Shown: positions 1 through 11,475, numbered from the stretch's first letter. The stretch is DNA of 64,000 nt from Alteromonas stellipolaris (GCF_001562115.1 NZ_CP013926.1:4464001-4528000), one strand, 5' to 3'. Numbers and translations are program-made. Notes: generated by a model from the sequence alone, not told the origin.

Positions 1-214
1 TTAACACTTCTTTTTTAAACACCACATCATCGAATGCTTTTACCATTTGGCCACGGCGGAACTCACCTAAATCGCCGCCTTTCTTCCCCGAAGGACAAGT
101 AGAATGGCGCTTTGCTAAGGTACTAAAATCTTTACCTTTTTTAAGCTGCTCTAATATCGCAAAAGCTTCTTTTTCAGTTTTAACCAGAATATGTAACGCG
201 GATGCAGATGCCAT
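1..214 (-). CDS. ppiC: Peptidyl-prolyl cis-trans isomerase C (parvulin), 3' end outside window
   Basis: The reading frame starts at an ATG at 214 and stays open to the window edge, giving 71 codons with no stop. The translation begins with ALHILVK and contains [13 protein letters not shown] followed by [12 protein letters not shown], the hallmark of the small single-domain parvulins (PpiC, about 93 residues in E. coli). About 20 C-terminal residues are therefore missing. The family catalyses proline cis-trans isomerisation in the cytoplasm. There is no signal peptide, which separates it from SurA and PpiD. Confidence 0.93.
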   Translation of the reverse strand, partial: MASASALHILVKTEKEAFAILEQLKKGKDFSTLAKRHSTCPSGKKGGDLGEFRRGQMVKAFDDVVFKKEVL

Positions 215-449
215 GAAGATGCCTATTATTTAATTGCTATACGGCGCAAGTATACCGCATTCGCTACCTTGCGTTTGCACGAGCTAAAAAGATACTTCTA
301 TAGATTAATAATCGCGCTTCACGCTGCCATGTAACCTCATTGGGCAAGCAAACTGCCAATACCACGCTAAAATTGTATTAAGGGTATTACTTACGTTAAG
401 GCAAGAGAGGCATTGTGGGCCAACAAATTGTATTGCGATATACCTGTAT

Positions 450-773
450 ATGCGCCTAATTGTTTTCCTATTATTTTTCGCTTTGTTTTTTGCGCCTTTA
501 ATCGTGCAAGCTGACAAGTGCGGCGCAACAAGCTGCTTAATCACACGCCCCAACCCCAACGGCATTGAAATAAGAATACGCCCCGTGAACCCAGGTTCAC
601 ATGCCTGTTTCATTCGCTGGGAAAACTACCAATATATCGAGACCATTAACCTAGAATCTAAGCCTTACCTTTTAAAAGATAAATATGATTTAAGCGGCGT
701 GAGATGGCGCTGCGACGATGCCAACACCTGCCCAAATTGGATGAAATACGCCGGTTTGTGTCTTAGTAAATAA
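450..773 (+). CDS. Small secreted cysteine-containing protein, unknown function
   Basis: This 107-residue frame starts with a classical signal peptide: a short basic start, a strongly hydrophobic core to about residue 19, and a probable cut after VQA. The mature part has six cysteines (C24, C29, then one each in ACF, RCD, TCP and LCL), enough for three disulfides, and several aromatic residues. No family is recognised. The ribosome-binding site is poor. A 102-residue frame overlaps it on the other strand but lacks an export signal or recognisable composition, so this strand is preferred. It is monocistronic, between ppiC and a convergent GGDEF-EAL gene. Confidence 0.55.
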   Translation: MRLIVFLLFFALFFAPLIVQADKCGATSCLITRPNPNGIEIRIRPVNPGSHACFIRWENYQYIETINLESKPYLLKDKYDLSGVRWRCDDANTCPNWMKYAGLCLSK

Positions 774-847
774 GCAGCCTCTTGTTCAGCGATGCTTAGA
801 CGATAACTTTTTAGCTAAACCAACTAACTAAAAACACTTAATTCGCG

Positions 848-2791
848 TTATTCAACTGCTTCAGGATCGCTGCATTTATAATGCTTGTAGATATCAAACT
901 CACTAGCAGGCACTGGCTTTTGGAACAAATATCCCTGCCCATATTGGCAGTTTAGCTTCTGTAGCATTGCGTAACATATATCAGTTTCGATACCTTCGGC
1001 TACCACCTCCATATCAAGCTCATGTCCCATTGCAATAATGGTGGTGGCAATCGTGTTATTCGCGGGCATAAAGCTTTTGTCTATTTTTAACACATCAAAA
1101 GGTAAATTTTTAAGATAGCTTAAGCACGAGTAGCCCGTACCAAAATCATCGAGTAGTAGCTGAACACCAAGCTCAGATAGCCTGTACAGCGATGTTACGC
1201 AGGCTTGCTCTTCCATAATGGCGATATTCTCGGTTACCTCTACATGTATACACTCTGCTGGCAACGATAAGCGGGCCAGAATATCTTCGAGTCTTTGCGC
1301 GAAATGCTGATCTTTAAGCTGATGTGAAGACACATTTATTGCCATGGCATGATGCGTAGCACCTGCTTCGTGCCACGCTTTGCATTGTTCACAGGCTTGT
1401 TGTAATACCCAATTCCCAATATCGATAATTTGCCCAGAATGCTCGGCAATAGGAATAAACTCATCGGGACCAATGGCTTCATTATCTGGGTTTGTCCATC
1501 TTAATAGCGCTTCACTCCCTACAGTAACCCCGTCGACAAGCCTAACAATGGGCTGGTAAACCAAGCTGAACTCATTGTTGGCAATGGCATGATGCAGCTG
1601 ATTAACCAGTTTTAGTTTGCGGTTTTGCTTAATGGCCGATAATTTATCAAATGCTTGATATTGGTTTTTGCCCGCATTTTTAGCTTGGTACATTGCAGTG
1701 TCAGCATGTTTTAGCAGCAATGAAGAATTAGAACCGTTTTGAGGGTAACAGGCTACACCTATACTGGCAGTGATATAGCAGTCGTTATTCGCAAGCTTCA
1801 CCGGCTTACTGATAGCATCTAATATTCTATGAGCAATGAAATCAATGGTTTCAATTGATTCAAAACAATCAGTAACTGCCACAAATTCATCACCGCCGAA
1901 CCGAACTACCACATCGGTAGCGCGAATTGCATCAGAAATTCGCTGCGCCATAGTGACTAGAAGCTTGTCGCCTAACGCGTGACCTAAGCTATCGTTTATA
2001 TCTTTAAAGCGGTCGAGATCGATAAACATAACTGCGAAGGGCAAGTTACTACGCTCCGACATATTAATGGCTTTATCGATGGTGTGTTCAAGTAAGTTTC
2101 TATTCGGCAACCCCGTTAAGGTATCGGTATGCGCCAACGCTTTATTACGCTTTTCGCTTTGCGCCAGAGCATCCATTGCCTCTTCCCGGCTGGTTAAACC
2201 TGCAGATACAGCGCGGGAAATAAATGCAGCGAATAACAACACCACTATTGATGATAAAATAATAATTGAAAGGGTAATGTTGGCTACAAAATTTACGGTT
2301 TTTTCGACAGGCATCTCAAAATCAGAAGAGTTTGTTCTAAACTCCCTAAGCGATTTTACTATCTGATCTTGTAATGTTTTTCGACTAATATCACCCGCTT
2401 CATAACCAGCCAACGCAGCCAATGAGTTGTTAGCACTTTGAACGTCGCGAGTACAAATATCAATAACCGACTCAGTACCGATGATATTCATGATAAAACG
2501 TTCGGTATTTCCAATCATCGACAAGCAATTTAAAGGTTGCTGACGAATGTTGAGAATGGTTTGACGAATATTATCTAACTCAACAGAGTCTGGCTCTGAG
2601 AAGAGTTCTGCGGGCACAGAAATTTGATCACTTAATTCAGACGTATATTTGAAATGCCGAACATTTAATTGATGAAAGAAATTGCTGTGATTGAGTGTAA
2701 AAAAACACCAGACGAGTATTAGCGCAAAAACAAAAAACGTAAACGTCAATACAGGTAACGCCTTCCTTATGCCACTGTTTTTCACATCCAT
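848..2791 (-). CDS. Membrane-bound GGDEF-EAL cyclic-di-GMP enzyme
   Basis: A 647-residue protein for cyclic-di-GMP turnover at the inner membrane. A first transmembrane segment lies near residues 13-33 and a second near 165-190, enclosing a periplasmic sensing region of about 130 residues. The GGDEF domain has an intact active site (GGDEF at about 299-303) and an RxxD inhibitory site (RATD) five residues before it. The EAL domain has EALLR at about 427-431 and DDFGTGYS plus KIDKSF further on, so both diguanylate cyclase and phosphodiesterase sites look complete. Which activity dominates cannot be told from sequence. The gene stands alone, without an obvious partner or ligand clue. Confidence 0.93.
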   Translation of the reverse strand: MDVKNSGIRKALPVLTFTFFVFALILVWCFFTLNHSNFFHQLNVRHFKYTSELSDQISVPAELFSEPDSVELDNIRQTILNIRQQPLNCLSMIGNTERFIMNIIGTESVIDICTRDVQSANNSLAALAGYEAGDISRKTLQDQIVKSLREFRTNSSDFEMPVEKTVNFVANITLSIIILSSIVVLLFAAFISRAVSAGLTSREEAMDALAQSEKRNKALAHTDTLTGLPNRNLLEHTIDKAINMSERSNLPFAVMFIDLDRFKDINDSLGHALGDKLLVTMAQRISDAIRATDVVVRFGGDEFVAVTDCFESIETIDFIAHRILDAISKPVKLANNDCYITASIGVACYPQNGSNSSLLLKHADTAMYQAKNAGKNQYQAFDKLSAIKQNRKLKLVNQLHHAIANNEFSLVYQPIVRLVDGVTVGSEALLRWTNPDNEAIGPDEFIPIAEHSGQIIDIGNWVLQQACEQCKAWHEAGATHHAMAINVSSHQLKDQHFAQRLEDILARLSLPAECIHVEVTENIAIMEEQACVTSLYRLSELGVQLLLDDFGTGYSCLSYLKNLPFDVLKIDKSFMPANNTIATTIIAMGHELDMEVVAEGIETDICYAMLQKLNCQYGQGYLFQKPVPASEFDIYKHYKCSDPEAVE

Positions 2792-3106
2792 TGTTCAAAC
2801 TGCTCTTTTTATACGTGCTCGCTGCAAGCAAGTCACTGTTCCATATATGTACGCTAACGGCGAACGATTATTTTTCAGAGTTATACTACCGAATTTATAG
2901 CAGGTAATCGTGCTTAAGCAAACGTACAGTAAGTTTTAAGATTTTTGTTATAAAGCATATATTAAATATTAGATACGCAGTGCATGTAAACAAAGACCAG
3001 TATCAGCTATGGAAGTTATGATAGAGAGCAGCAAGAAGAGACGTAGTAGAGTTATCGATAGAGTGAGTGGGTAAGTAATTAACTCGCTTTTTTTACGTAT
3101 AAACAA
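2792..3106. other. Intergenic gap between the GGDEF-EAL gene and the groEL terminator
   Basis: About 315 bases, AT-rich, without a convincing gene. It must hold the promoter of the leftward GGDEF-EAL gene, but no clear -35/-10 pair stands out. No repeat or RNA structure was recognised. Confidence 0.5.
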
Positions 3107-3135
3107 GAAACCCTCCGAAATGGAGGGTTTCTTTT
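3107..3135 (-). terminator. Intrinsic terminator after groEL
   Basis: A perfect 10-bp stem (3107-3116 with 3122-3131) with a 5-base loop. On the minus strand it follows groEL by about 50 bases and is trailed by a T-rich tract. The plus strand also has four T after the stem, so it could act in both directions, but only groESL reads into it. Confidence 0.85.
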
Positions 3136-3185
3136 ATATCTAGGTGCTTAAACAAACACCCTTCAAGCGATTAAGCTTGGGACGA

Positions 3186-4841
<1,656 letters not shown>

Positions 4842-4866
4842 TTAATTCGTTTAACGTTAGTTGTAA

Positions 4867-5157
4867 TTACTCAACAATCGCAAGAATGTCGCTTTCGCTT
4901 AGGATCAGAACTTCTTCACCATCCAGCTTTTCAGTTTTAACGCCGTAGCCTTCGCTAAAAATAACGGTGTCGCCAACTTTAACGTCTAGCGCTTTAACAT
5001 CGCCATTTTCTAGGATGCGGCCGTTACCTACAGCGATGATCTCGCCACGTGTAGATTTTTCTGCTGCTGAACCAGTCAGAACGATACCGCCTGCAGATTT
5101 GCTTTCTTGCTCTGCGCGTTTAAGGATTACGCGGTCGTGTAAAGGACGAATTGCCAT
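4867..5157 (-). CDS. groES: Co-chaperonin GroES (Hsp10)
   Basis: A 96-residue co-chaperonin starting [10 protein letters not shown], with the mobile-loop segment around SAGGIVLTG and the C-terminal [13 protein letters not shown]. It forms the heptameric cap on GroEL. The frame stays open eight codons further upstream, but the ATG at 5157 is preceded by an AGGAG box at proper distance and matches the conserved family start, so it is chosen. It is first gene of the groES-groEL operon. Confidence 0.98.
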   Translation of the reverse strand: MAIRPLHDRVILKRAEQESKSAGGIVLTGSAAEKSTRGEIIAVGNGRILENGDVKALDVKVGDTVIFSEGYGVKTEKLDGEEVLILSESDILAIVE

Positions 5158-5273
5158 TTTCAAGTCTCCTGAAAATTTCACTATTCAAGTTAATGATTGT
5201 CGACACACAATGATTTGTATGTCGTATGCTTGGGTTGCTCGTTACCGAGCAGTTAAAATCGTGTCTGCGAGGA

Positions 5274-5303
5274 TAAATGGGGGAGTAGCCATGCAAGTTC
5301 AAG
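5274..5303 (-). promoter_or_regulatory. Sigma-32 (heat-shock) promoter of groESL
   Basis: On the minus strand a perfect CTTGAA (-35 element, 5303 to 5298) is followed after 14 bases by CCCCCATTTA, which fits the sigma-32 -10 consensus CCCCATnT. The element lies about 115 bases upstream of the groES start, a normal position for this operon. The match is read directly; its use by RpoH is inferred from the consensus. Confidence 0.85.
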
Positions 5304-5376
5304 GGTTTTTGAGCAAAAAAATGTAAAAAAATTGATTTTAATGCTCAAAGCTTGCACTCAAGGCCAAAAGCACACA

Positions 5377-5907
5377 TTACTTAAGGCGTTTATCTGCATC
5401 ATTTTGGGTTTTGTCTGAGAATTCACCTTCAAACACATCGCCATTGTCTGAACTACCTGGTTGACCAGACTGTTGCTGATTAAATGGGTTTTCGAACGGG
5501 TTGTACTGTGCGCCGCCAGCCTGTTGATTAAAGCCGCCAGCTTGGGTAACCACACGCAGTTTCATATGCTTACTCAGCTGCGAAGCAATAAGGTGGCGTG
5601 AACCTGGCAAGGCAAACATAAATCCAAGAACATCAGTGATTAGGCCTGGGGTAACCAATAAAATACCCGCCACTACCAGCATTAGGCCTTCTACCATCTC
5701 TTTGCCTGGCAATTCGTTACGCTGCATTTTGGCCTGTGCGGTTTGTAACGTTGCTATACCTTCGCGCTTAACAAAGTAAGCACCAATGAATGCCGTTAAT
5801 ATCACTAGCCCAATGGTATTCCAGCCACCAATTATCCCGCCCACTTGAACTAATAGGGCAATTTCTACTATGGGTAATATGGCAAACAATAAAAATAAAA
5901 ACCGCAC
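5377..5907 (-). CDS. fxsA: FxsA family membrane protein
   Basis: A 176-residue protein of the FxsA (F-exclusion suppressor) family. The N-terminal 100 residues hold about four hydrophobic segments with the typical start MRFLFLLFAILPIVEIALL and the GLMLVVAGILLVTPGLITD segment. The C-terminal tail is polar, rich in Gln, Asn and Gly, and probably cytoplasmic. In E. coli overproduction of FxsA relieves phage T7 exclusion by F plasmids; its normal role is not established. It lies upstream of groESL in the same orientation, but the sigma-32 promoter between them suggests separate control. It is divergent from dsbD. Confidence 0.93.
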   Translation of the reverse strand: MRFLFLLFAILPIVEIALLVQVGGIIGGWNTIGLVILTAFIGAYFVKREGIATLQTAQAKMQRNELPGKEMVEGLMLVVAGILLVTPGLITDVLGFMFALPGSRHLIASQLSKHMKLRVVTQAGGFNQQAGGAQYNPFENPFNQQQSGQPGSSDNGDVFEGEFSDKTQNDADKRLK

Positions 5908-6109
5908 AACATTTCCTCTTTCATCTAGTCATAGAATAGTATTGGGGTAAAGACCACAATAACAAGCGAAGGTGCAACGCTTTGGGTTAAGTCGCAAACT
6001 CAAGCGACCGACGGTAGCTGTGTTAAACTGGGTTTGTGAAAGAATAGCGTATACATCTCGGTCTTGTTTTTTTACCGGCCAACAGCTTTAGGATAAAGAA
6101 AGTCGTTAT

Positions 6110-7981
6110 ATGAAGTACATCACCCGTTTGTTCTCTTTTGTCGCATGTTGCCTACTTTTAGCCTCGCTTGCGCTGCCTAGCTATGCGCAAACTACAGCAC
6201 AGTCGTCACCTCAGACTTCAACTCAACCTTCAAGTCAGAACTTGGGTGGGTTTGATGATGTGTTCAGTAACCAAGAAGAATTTTTAAACGTAGACCAAGC
6301 CTTTGCCTTCGACTTTAATCAAGCTGACGACACTCTAAGCCTTACCTTTACCATTGCCGAGGGCTATTACCTTTATAAAAAGCAATTCAAGTTAGTGGCT
6401 AAGCAAGCCGCCATCGGCGAACCGCATTATCCAGAAGGTGTTATCATTGAAGATGAATACTTTGGTGAGTCGGAAGTATTTTATGATGAAGTCACGTTAA
6501 CCGTTCCTATTACTCAGGCCACCGACGACGGTATTGTAAAAATACGCTATCAAGGCTGCGCCGATGCGGGGCTTTGTTATGCTCCGAATATTAAAACGGT
6601 GTATTTAACCGCCATTGCAGATGCTTCTATCGGCAGCACTAACTCAACCACGTTGGATATTGAAAGCCGCTCTCAGGACGTACAGAACACTCCACAAGCC
6701 TCTCAATATTCGCTAGCCGATAAGCTTATTAACAAAGAAAACCTAGCCCTTACCTTAGTACTATTTTTTGTATTAGGTATTGGCCTTGCCTTTACGCCCT
6801 GCGTATTTCCGATGTACCCCATCGTGTCTGGTATTGTGATTGGCCAGGGTAAAAAAGCCAAAACCAGTAACGCATTTTGGCTTACGTTTATTTATGTTCA
6901 AGGTATGGCCATTACCTATTCTATATTAGGCTTAGTTGTGGCGTCGGCGGGTATGCAGTTTCAGGCAGCTCTTCAACATCCGCTTATTTTGGGTATTTTT
7001 ATTGGCATTTTTGTTCTGCTGGCGTTAGCCATGTTTGGCCGATACGAGCTTCAACTTCCTGCAAAATGGCAAACCCGCTTAACTAATTTAAGTAACAACC
7101 AAACGCCTGGCAGCATGGCGGGTGTATTCGCTATGGGTGCGTTATCGGGGCTAATTGCCTCGCCATGCACTACGGCGCCATTAACCGGCATTTTATTGTT
7201 TATTGCACAAAGCGGCGACTTAACTCTTGGCTTCATATCGCTTTATGTGTTGAGTATTGGCATGGGTGTTCCTCTTGTTATATTTGGGATCACCGGTTCT
7301 AAATTACTACCAAGAGCGGGTCAATGGATGAACGTGGTAAAAGTATCATTTGGATTTATGATGCTGTCGGTGGCCATCGTATTTGTAGAGCGTTTGTGGC
7401 CCAAAGCATGGTCTAGCGAATACATTAACTTGCTGTGGGCAGCCCTAGGTTTAGGGGCATTTGGTTATTATTTTGTGGTAAACGAAGCGAGCCAAAAAGG
7501 CATTTTGAAGTACGTGCGAACGTTGGTTATTGCGGCAGGTTTGTTCGCCAGTGCGCTGCTAGCCTATAACACCCTTACTTCATCTGAAGACACTGCCACG
7601 CAGCACAGCCAGCAGGCTCATCCAACATTTATTGTCGTTGAGAATTTAGATGATTTACGCCAACAAATTGCGACAGCCAATTCACAAGGCAAAACGGTGA
7701 TGGTGGACTTGTACGCCGATTGGTGTGCGGCCTGTAAAGAGTTTGAAAAATACACATTCCCTGATCCTAATGTTATTAATGCGCTTAATAATACCGTGTG
7801 GATGCAGATAGATTTAACCGATACCTCTGCCAATAATACGGCCTTTCAGGAAGAATTTTCTATTCTTGGGCTGCCAACTATTTTATTTTTCGATGAAAGC
7901 GGTAATGAGCTAACGCAGTCTCGGGTAACCGGATTTATGAAAGCGCCAGCCTTTGCTGAACATGTTGAAAATACGTTTTAA
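6110..7981 (+). CDS. dsbD: Thiol:disulfide interchange protein DsbD
   Basis: A 623-residue inner-membrane protein that carries electrons from cytoplasmic thioredoxin to periplasmic DsbC, DsbG and CcmG-type proteins. It has a signal peptide (cut near PSYAQ), then an N-terminal domain with the Cys pair C150/C156 in GCADAGLCYAP. A block of about eight transmembrane segments follows with C231 (TPCVFP) and C353 (SPCTTAP), spaced exactly as in E. coli. The C-terminal thioredoxin-like domain has the active site WCAAC at 539-542. All six redox cysteines are present. The gene is divergent from fxsA and an M23 peptidase gene follows 49 bases later. Confidence 0.97.
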   Translation: MKYITRLFSFVACCLLLASLALPSYAQTTAQSSPQTSTQPSSQNLGGFDDVFSNQEEFLNVDQAFAFDFNQADDTLSLTFTIAEGYYLYKKQFKLVAKQAAIGEPHYPEGVIIEDEYFGESEVFYDEVTLTVPITQATDDGIVKIRYQGCADAGLCYAPNIKTVYLTAIADASIGSTNSTTLDIESRSQDVQNTPQASQYSLADKLINKENLALTLVLFFVLGIGLAFTPCVFPMYPIVSGIVIGQGKKAKTSNAFWLTFIYVQGMAITYSILGLVVASAGMQFQAALQHPLILGIFIGIFVLLALAMFGRYELQLPAKWQTRLTNLSNNQTPGSMAGVFAMGALSGLIASPCTTAPLTGILLFIAQSGDLTLGFISLYVLSIGMGVPLVIFGITGSKLLPRAGQWMNVVKVSFGFMMLSVAIVFVERLWPKAWSSEYINLLWAALGLGAFGYYFVVNEASQKGILKYVRTLVIAAGLFASALLAYNTLTSSEDTATQHSQQAHPTFIVVENLDDLRQQIATANSQGKTVMVDLYADWCAACKEFEKYTFPDPNVINALNNTVWMQIDLTDTSANNTAFQEEFSILGLPTILFFDESGNELTQSRVTGFMKAPAFAEHVENTF

Positions 7982-8030
7982 CATTATGATTGGTGAGTGA
8001 TTACACTTCGCCGTAATTCAAGGGTGAGCT

Positions 8031-8882
8031 ATGCCCCAAATGCCTCAGTTTTCACTCGCGCTTTTGTTCATTCTTACCTTGTGCGTGCCATCTAAAACGC
8101 TATTGGCGCAAGAGACCGTGAAGCAAAACCTGACAACCCAGGCGCTTGGTTGCTACGATGCTAATCGATTTTGTATTAGTATTTCGCCGCCCACAAATGG
8201 CAACTATGAAGTTTATGCCCAGCGAAAGATACCGCTGCCTCTTGTGCTTACGTTATCAGCCAGTGGGCTTGCGTCTACTTTACCAACCAGTGAGCTTACG
8301 CCCGGGTCGACATCCAGCGTATTTTTAAACGACGATGACCCTATTTTAATGGGGGTAGTAAAAAGCCCGCGACGGTTTTGGCACTCAATGAAAGTAAGCT
8401 GGACTTCAGGAGTGCTGAATGCTGTGCACAATGATGAAGTGATTTATTTGCCGCCGCTGCGCCCAGCTAGTAATTACCCCGTAGTACAAGGTTTTGGTGG
8501 GGGCTATAGCCATACAGGCGCTTCTCGCTATGCATTAGATTTTGCGGCGCCGGTTGGCACTCCCGTGTTCGCCGCTCGTAATGGTGTAGTCATAGATACA
8601 AAAGATGATGGTCAATTGGGTGGCGCTTCCAAGCGGTTTGCTAAGCACGCAAATTTTGTTGCCATACTGCACAGCGATGGCACCACAGGCGAATATTATC
8701 ATTTGAAATATAAAGGTGTGGTGGTAACAAGAGAGCAAAAGGTGAAAGCTGGAGAGCTCATTGGTTATTCTGGTAATACGGGGTTTTCATCACTGCCCCA
8801 TTTGCACTTCGCCGTGTATAAGGCGAAGTACGAAGGAAGGTATATGTCGGTGCCTTTTACGTTAAAAAATGAACTCGAATGA
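8031..8882 (+). CDS. Exported M23-family metallopeptidase
   Basis: A 283-residue protein with an N-terminal signal peptide (cut near LLAQE) and a C-terminal LytM/M23 domain from about residue 140. Zinc ligands are visible: a His in SHTGASRYALDF with the Asp a few residues on, and the HLHFAVY motif near residue 262. M23 enzymes cut peptide bridges in peptidoglycan. The His-to-Asp spacing is longer than in lysostaphin but typical of this Gram-negative subfamily. It follows dsbD by 49 bases with no terminator, so read-through is possible. Confidence 0.9.
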   Translation: MPQMPQFSLALLFILTLCVPSKTLLAQETVKQNLTTQALGCYDANRFCISISPPTNGNYEVYAQRKIPLPLVLTLSASGLASTLPTSELTPGSTSSVFLNDDDPILMGVVKSPRRFWHSMKVSWTSGVLNAVHNDEVIYLPPLRPASNYPVVQGFGGGYSHTGASRYALDFAAPVGTPVFAARNGVVIDTKDDGQLGGASKRFAKHANFVAILHSDGTTGEYYHLKYKGVVVTREQKVKAGELIGYSGNTGFSSLPHLHFAVYKAKYEGRYMSVPFTLKNELE

Positions 8883-8992
8883 GCTCCACTATTCATATTA
8901 GCATCACATAAAATTTACATACGCACTTTCTTATACACCGCCTCACACCTGTGATCACGCATATATTGGAAAGAGAACTTTGCGTCGAAAAC

Positions 8993-9009
8993 ACCTGATT
9001 AGACCAGTA
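8993..9009. promoter_or_regulatory. FadR-like operator ahead of aroQ-accBC
   Basis: The 17-bp sequence ACCTGATTAGACCAGTA matches the FadR operator consensus AnCTGGTCnGACCnGnT at most fixed positions, with a perfect right half (GACCAG). It sits just upstream of a putative promoter (-10 TATAAT at 9037-9042), about where FadR activates fabA. The match is visible; binding is inferred and no fadR gene is in the window. Confidence 0.4.
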
Positions 9010-9011
9010 TT

Positions 9012-9042
9012 TTGCTGCGAAATCTTTCACTATCTCTATAAT
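9012..9042 (+). promoter_or_regulatory. Putative sigma-70 promoter of aroQ-accB-accC
   Basis: A perfect TATAAT at 9037-9042 with TTGCTG at 9012-9017, 19 bases apart. It lies about 115 bases before the aroQ start and is the best candidate promoter in this gap. The spacer is slightly long, which would suit activator dependence. Confidence 0.5.
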
Positions 9043-9157
9043 CAACGTCTAAATGAATAAACGACCGGATTAATTGTCTTTTTTTCGTGCAACTGTCATA
9101 AAATTTTGTTGAAATGGCAAATACACTGACTTTTTCCCGAAGATAGCAGCAACTTTA

Positions 9158-9598
9158 ATGAATATTTTGTTACTGAACGGCCCTAACCTAAATATGTTAG
9201 GACAACGTGAACCCGATAAGTATGGCACACAAACGTTACAGAACATCGTTGATGATCTGAGCGCGCAGGCAAAATCGTCTGATGCCACCCTTACCCATTT
9301 TCAGTCGAACGCAGAACATGCGCTTATCGACCGTATTCATCAGTCTATGGGTAATATCGACGCAATTATTATTAACCCCGCTGCTTTCACTCATACCAGC
9401 GTTGCGCTTCGCGACGCGTTGTTAAGTGTCAATATCCCGTTTATTGAAGTACACCTGTCGAATGTTCATGCCCGTGAATCATTTCGACATCACTCATATT
9501 TCTCAGATGTTGCGGCAGGCGTCATTGTTGGCCTTGGTGCCATTGGCTATTCACTAGCCCTGACCGCCGCCATCAATTTACCGCAATCAAAAAATTAA
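9158..9598 (+). CDS. aroQ: 3-dehydroquinate dehydratase, type II
   Basis: A 146-residue enzyme converting 3-dehydroquinate to 3-dehydroshikimate in the shikimate pathway. Typical type II motifs are visible: [15 protein letters not shown] at the N-terminus, the active-site loop with the catalytic Tyr (DKYG), [17 protein letters not shown], and [17 protein letters not shown]. The length is normal for the dodecameric type II enzyme. It is the first gene before accB, 14 bases upstream, the same arrangement seen in many gammaproteobacteria. Confidence 0.98.
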   Translation: MNILLLNGPNLNMLGQREPDKYGTQTLQNIVDDLSAQAKSSDATLTHFQSNAEHALIDRIHQSMGNIDAIIINPAAFTHTSVALRDALLSVNIPFIEVHLSNVHARESFRHHSYFSDVAAGVIVGLGAIGYSLALTAAINLPQSKN

Positions 9599-9612
9599 CG
9601 TAGAGACTGAAC

Positions 9613-10074
9613 ATGGATATTAGAAAAATCAAAAAACTCATCGAATTAGTGGAAGAGTCTGGCATCGCCGAACTTGAGATCACTGAAGGCGAAGAGTCTG
9701 TTCGAATTCATCGCGGCCCAACTGGCGTTCAAGCGCCAATGAACTATAGCTTTGCTGCACCAGCTCATGCGGCGCCAGCTCCTGCTCCAGCACCTGTTGC
9801 GGCGGCTGAACCTGCTCAAGCAGCACCTGCAGCGCCAGAAGGCCATGTGGTTAAGTCGCCAATGGTAGGAACTTTCTATCGCGCATCTTCACCTACAGCA
9901 AAACCGTTTGCTGAAGTGGGTCAAACAGTTAATGCTGGCGACACGCTTTGTATTATTGAAGCAATGAAGATGATGAACCAAATTGAATCAGACAAATCTG
10001 GTGTGGTTAAAGCAATACTGGTAGATAACCAAGACCCAGTAGAGTTTGATCAACCCATGTTCATCATTGAATAA
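9613..10074 (+). CDS. accB: Biotin carboxyl carrier protein of acetyl-CoA carboxylase
   Basis: A 153-residue carrier subunit. The N-terminal helix region ([15 protein letters not shown]) is followed by an Ala-Pro-rich linker at about residues 50-78 and the biotinyl domain with EAMKMMN; the biotin-acceptor lysine is K119. It shuttles carboxylate between AccC and the AccAD transferase in the first step of fatty acid synthesis. It sits 14 bases before accC in the classic accBC operon. In E. coli AccB also represses its own operon; nothing in this sequence tests that. Confidence 0.98.
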   Translation: MDIRKIKKLIELVEESGIAELEITEGEESVRIHRGPTGVQAPMNYSFAAPAHAAPAPAPAPVAAAEPAQAAPAAPEGHVVKSPMVGTFYRASSPTAKPFAEVGQTVNAGDTLCIIEAMKMMNQIESDKSGVVKAILVDNQDPVEFDQPMFIIE

Positions 10075-10088
10075 GCAGGCTTCGTACT

Positions 10089-11432
10089 ATGCTAGATAAA
10101 GTACTCATTGCAAACCGTGGTGAAATTGCCCTTCGTATTTTGCGTGCCTGTAAAGAGCTTGGCATCAAAACCGTTGCGGTACACTCCACGGCAGACAAAA
10201 ACTTAAAGCACGTGTTGCTGGCAGACGAGTCGATTTGTATCGGTAAAGCCTCAGCAACCGAAAGCTATTTGAATATCCCTCGCATTATTGCGGCAGCTGA
10301 AGTCACAAATTCTATTGCTATTCACCCAGGGTACGGCTTTTTAGCAGAAAACGCCGACTTTGCTGAGGCAGTTGAAAAAAGTGGCTTTATCTTCATTGGT
10401 CCAACAGCAGACACCATCAACCTAATGGGTGATAAAGTGTCGGCAATTAGTGCCATGAAGAAAGCTGGCGTACCCTGTGTACCTGGCTCAGACGGCCCGC
10501 TTACTGGCGATAATGATAAAAATAAAACGATTGCTAAACGCATCGGTTACCCAATTATTGTTAAAGCAGCTGGCGGCGGCGGTGGTCGTGGTATGCGTGT
10601 GGTTCGCAGTGAAGCGGAACTTATTAGTGCCATTGAAACCACGCAAGCTGAAGCGGGCGCGGCATTTGGTAACGCTACCGTGTACATGGAAAAATTCTTA
10701 GAAAATCCACGTCATGTGGAAATTCAGATTTTAGCCGATGGCCAAGGCAATGCGATTCACTTAGGTGAACGTGACTGTTCTATGCAGCGTCGCCACCAAA
10801 AAGTGGTAGAAGAAGCACCAGCACCTGGTATTTCTGAGCAAATGCGTAATAAGATTGGCGATCGTTGTCGTCGTGCTTGTGTAGAAATTGGTTATCGCGG
10901 TGCAGGTACGTTTGAATTCTTGTATGAAAACGGCGAGTTCTATTTCATTGAAATGAACACCCGTATTCAGGTTGAGCACCCAGTATCAGAAATGATTACC
11001 GGCGTTGACTTAATTAAAGAACAACTGCGTATTGCAGCTGGTCAACCTCTGTCTATCGACCAATCGCAAATTCAAATTCGTGGCCACGCTATTGAATGTC
11101 GAATTAATGCTGAAGATCCTAAAACCTTTATCCCAAGCCCAGGCACTATTGATATTTTCCACTCGCCAGGCGGTTTAGGTATTCGTTGGGAATCTCATAT
11201 TTATGCTGGCTACACGGTGCCGCCTTTCTACGACTCCATGATTGGTAAGTTGATTACCTTTGGTGAAAGTCGCGACGAAGCGATTGCCAGAATGCGTCAC
11301 GCATTAGATGAGCTAGTCATTGAAGGGATAAAAACCAACATTCCTTTACAACGCTCGATTATGGCTGACGAAAACTTCTTTGCTGGTGGAACAAATATTC
11401 ACTACCTTGAAAAGAAACTAGGCATAGCCTAA
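10089..11432 (+). CDS. accC: Biotin carboxylase subunit of acetyl-CoA carboxylase
   Basis: A 447-residue ATP-grasp enzyme that carboxylates AccB-bound biotin. It begins [17 protein letters not shown], has the glycine-rich ATP loop [12 protein letters not shown] near residue 160, and the catalytic stretch [16 protein letters not shown] near residue 285. Full length and ordinary. It ends the aroQ-accB-accC operon and is followed by a stem-loop terminator and then by a putative small RNA gene. Confidence 0.99.
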   Translation: MLDKVLIANRGEIALRILRACKELGIKTVAVHSTADKNLKHVLLADESICIGKASATESYLNIPRIIAAAEVTNSIAIHPGYGFLAENADFAEAVEKSGFIFIGPTADTINLMGDKVSAISAMKKAGVPCVPGSDGPLTGDNDKNKTIAKRIGYPIIVKAAGGGGGRGMRVVRSEAELISAIETTQAEAGAAFGNATVYMEKFLENPRHVEIQILADGQGNAIHLGERDCSMQRRHQKVVEEAPAPGISEQMRNKIGDRCRRACVEIGYRGAGTFEFLYENGEFYFIEMNTRIQVEHPVSEMITGVDLIKEQLRIAAGQPLSIDQSQIQIRGHAIECRINAEDPKTFIPSPGTIDIFHSPGGLGIRWESHIYAGYTVPPFYDSMIGKLITFGESRDEAIARMRHALDELVIEGIKTNIPLQRSIMADENFFAGGTNIHYLEKKLGIA

Positions 11433-11440
11433 CAGCATCA

Positions 11441-11475
11441 AAAATCAGTGCCGTGCTTTGCATAGCACTGATTTT
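11441..11475 (+). terminator. Stem-loop terminator after accC
   Basis: An 11-bp perfect stem (11441-11451 with 11465-11475) starts 8 bases after the accC stop. Its 3' arm ends in TTTT but no longer T tract follows, so termination may be partial. Confidence 0.65.

Noticed and set aside
305..613. A 102-residue frame on the minus strand opposite the small secreted protein
   Set aside because: No export signal, no recognisable motif and no ribosome-binding site; the opposite frame has a clear signal peptide.
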